DNA of 7,106 bases from Rickettsiaceae bacterium (GTDB taxonomy: Bacteria > Pseudomonadota > Alphaproteobacteria > Rickettsiales > Rickettsiaceae): positions 3,332 through 10,437 of the forward strand of contig JANQTT010000109.1 in assembly GCA_030731565.1 (NCBI GenBank). The letters run 5' to 3'. Every line of letters starts with the position of its first letter. Within the stretch, counting starts at the first letter, position 1. The position numbers and the translations under genes are program-made. The notes beneath the pieces were generated by a model. That model was not told the origin of the DNA. It saw only the letters and a list, made by a program, of their open reading frames with translations, and did not search any database. This document shows, in pieces, positions 6,112 to 7,106 of the stretch.

Positions 6112-7106
6112 ATGAAAAATAATACAGCGAAAAGTCAGGAATTCAATGAAATATTAAACAATTCTGGTCTTGGAACACAATTTTTGATTTATATTGAAAA
6201 GCGCGCTTCAAACCCGAATGCTGTTTGGGATAACATGAGTGATGAGTCTTTACAAGCCGAATTTATTGCTAAATGTCAATGGATACAGCACTATGCAAGA
6301 ACTAAGCTTGGTATGACCGATGCCACGATGGAAATTGCAGCAAATGTTATTAATTCAGAAAAAAGCACACGTTTTTCTAAAGAAGTTAGCGAAAAACTTT
6401 TTGATGGCTTTATGCATTTTATTGTTGCTAATGAAACAAATCCTCAAGTCCTTAATTCGCTGATGAACACATGGGTTGCAGAAGGTAGAAACTTGGGTGA
6501 ACTGGATGTTAATGGAATCACTCCTGCTCAAACGGCTATTTATACAAAAAATATAGCATCATTTGCTGCCTTAGCTTCAATGGGAGTAGATATCTCAGCT
6601 ATAGATAACGATGGGCTTTCACCTTTACATGTTATAGTAAATAAAATTGAAAATGGGTCAGCCGATATTTCGTTATTAAAAGCCTGGGTAGACGCAGAAC
6701 TGCCAACCGATATGCTAAGTGGGAAAGGTTTAGGCTCATGGTCTGGTAAAACTGCTATTGAATTTGCTGAAATGAAAGGGCTAGTCAAAGCAACAGCAGT
6801 TTTAGATGGTGATGTTGAATTAGCGAATGCAAATTTGGATAAATTATGCCATATCAAAAAAGATCTTATAAAGCAAAGTTACGATATAAAAATTGCACAA
6901 GATTCAAATAAACTATTGTTGCATTACCTAGTTGATAATTATGAAGAAATAAGCGCTGAAGTTTTTGCTAAATTCTTGAGTGACAGTACGTTAGGCCTTA
7001 AGAGTAATATTTTATTTGGTGGAAAAACAGCGTTACAAAAATGTGTTGAACTCGGTTATAATGATTGGGCTTTAGAACTTGCAAAGACTGGCGTAGGGAC
7101 TACAAC
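6112..7106 (+). CDS. Ankyrin-repeat protein, N-terminal 331 residues (cut by window edge)
   Basis: The frame is open from ATG 6112 to the right edge. Residues 1-130 are a helical region I do not recognise, with no signal peptide or membrane segment. From about 131 on there are degenerate ankyrin repeats: DVNGITPAQTAIY with FAALASMGVDI (131-161), DNDGLSPLHVIV (165-176), SGKTAIEFAEMKG (211-223), NKLLLHYLVDN (266-276) and GGKTALQKCVELGY with LELAKTG (303-327). These keep the G-x-TP/TA-x-x and hydrophobic helix pattern, but insertions separate them. Ankyrin repeats bind proteins. In Rickettsiales such proteins are often secreted through a type IV or type I system to act in the host, which is only an inference here. 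The consensus promoter directly upstream suggests strong expression. Confidence 0.82.
   Translation, partial: MKNNTAKSQEFNEILNNSGLGTQFLIYIEKRASNPNAVWDNMSDESLQAEFIAKCQWIQHYARTKLGMTDATMEIAANVINSEKSTRFSKEVSEKLFDGFMHFIVANETNPQVLNSLMNTWVAEGRNLGELDVNGITPAQTAIYTKNIASFAALASMGVDISAIDNDGLSPLHVIVNKIENGSADISLLKAWVDAELPTDMLSGKGLGSWSGKTAIEFAEMKGLVKATAVLDGDVELANANLDKLCHIKKDLIKQSYDIKIAQDSNKLLLHYLVDNYEEISAEVFAKFLSDSTLGLKSNILFGGKTALQKCVELGYNDWALELAKTGVGTT

Noticed and set aside
6540..6857. Minus-strand open frame of 105 codons
   Set aside because: It is antisense to the ankyrin-repeat gene, which has a promoter, ribosome binding site and domain evidence.

Overview
The window is AT-rich bacterial chromosome. 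It most resembles a member of the Rickettsiales (Alphaproteobacteria, obligate intracellular), probably close to the Rickettsiaceae. The evidence is a DnaA protein that reads almost word for word like Rickettsia DnaA as I recall it, an sdhE-mfd pair of the alphaproteobacterial kind, a short PgsA, a palindromic intergenic repeat and an ankyrin-repeat protein. No database search was possible, so the genus is left open.

Layout. Minus strand, 1672 down to 1: sdhE (SDH flavinylation factor), overlapping by 4 bases the start of mfd (transcription-repair coupling factor), which runs off the left edge. A 168-bp AT-rich divergent spacer holds a perfect DnaA box and a pair of direct repeats. Plus strand: dnaA (1841-3241), a 146-bp leader with candidate RNA structures, dnaN (3388-4542), a 138-residue protein of unknown function with a strong ribosome binding site (4650-5066), a 375-bp spacer with a 137-bp nested palindromic repeat, pgsA (5442-5984), a consensus sigma70-type promoter, and the first 331 codons of an ankyrin-repeat protein that leaves the right edge.

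How the genes fit together. DnaA and DnaN form the usual replication-initiation and sliding-clamp pair. The DnaA box next to dnaA suggests autoregulation and possible control of the divergent sdhE-mfd unit. SdhE serves complex II, Mfd serves repair of transcribed strands, and PgsA makes phosphatidylglycerol phosphate. The ankyrin protein is the only obvious accessory gene and could be a host-interaction factor.

Main anomaly. dnaA, normally essential, has one in-frame TGA (2702-2704) exactly where relatives carry the glycine of the box VII motif, just after the arginine finger. The frame is otherwise intact on both sides. This is a point nonsense mutation, a sequence error, or a readthrough site. 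The other genes use TGG for tryptophan and show no internal TGA, so a changed genetic code is not supported.
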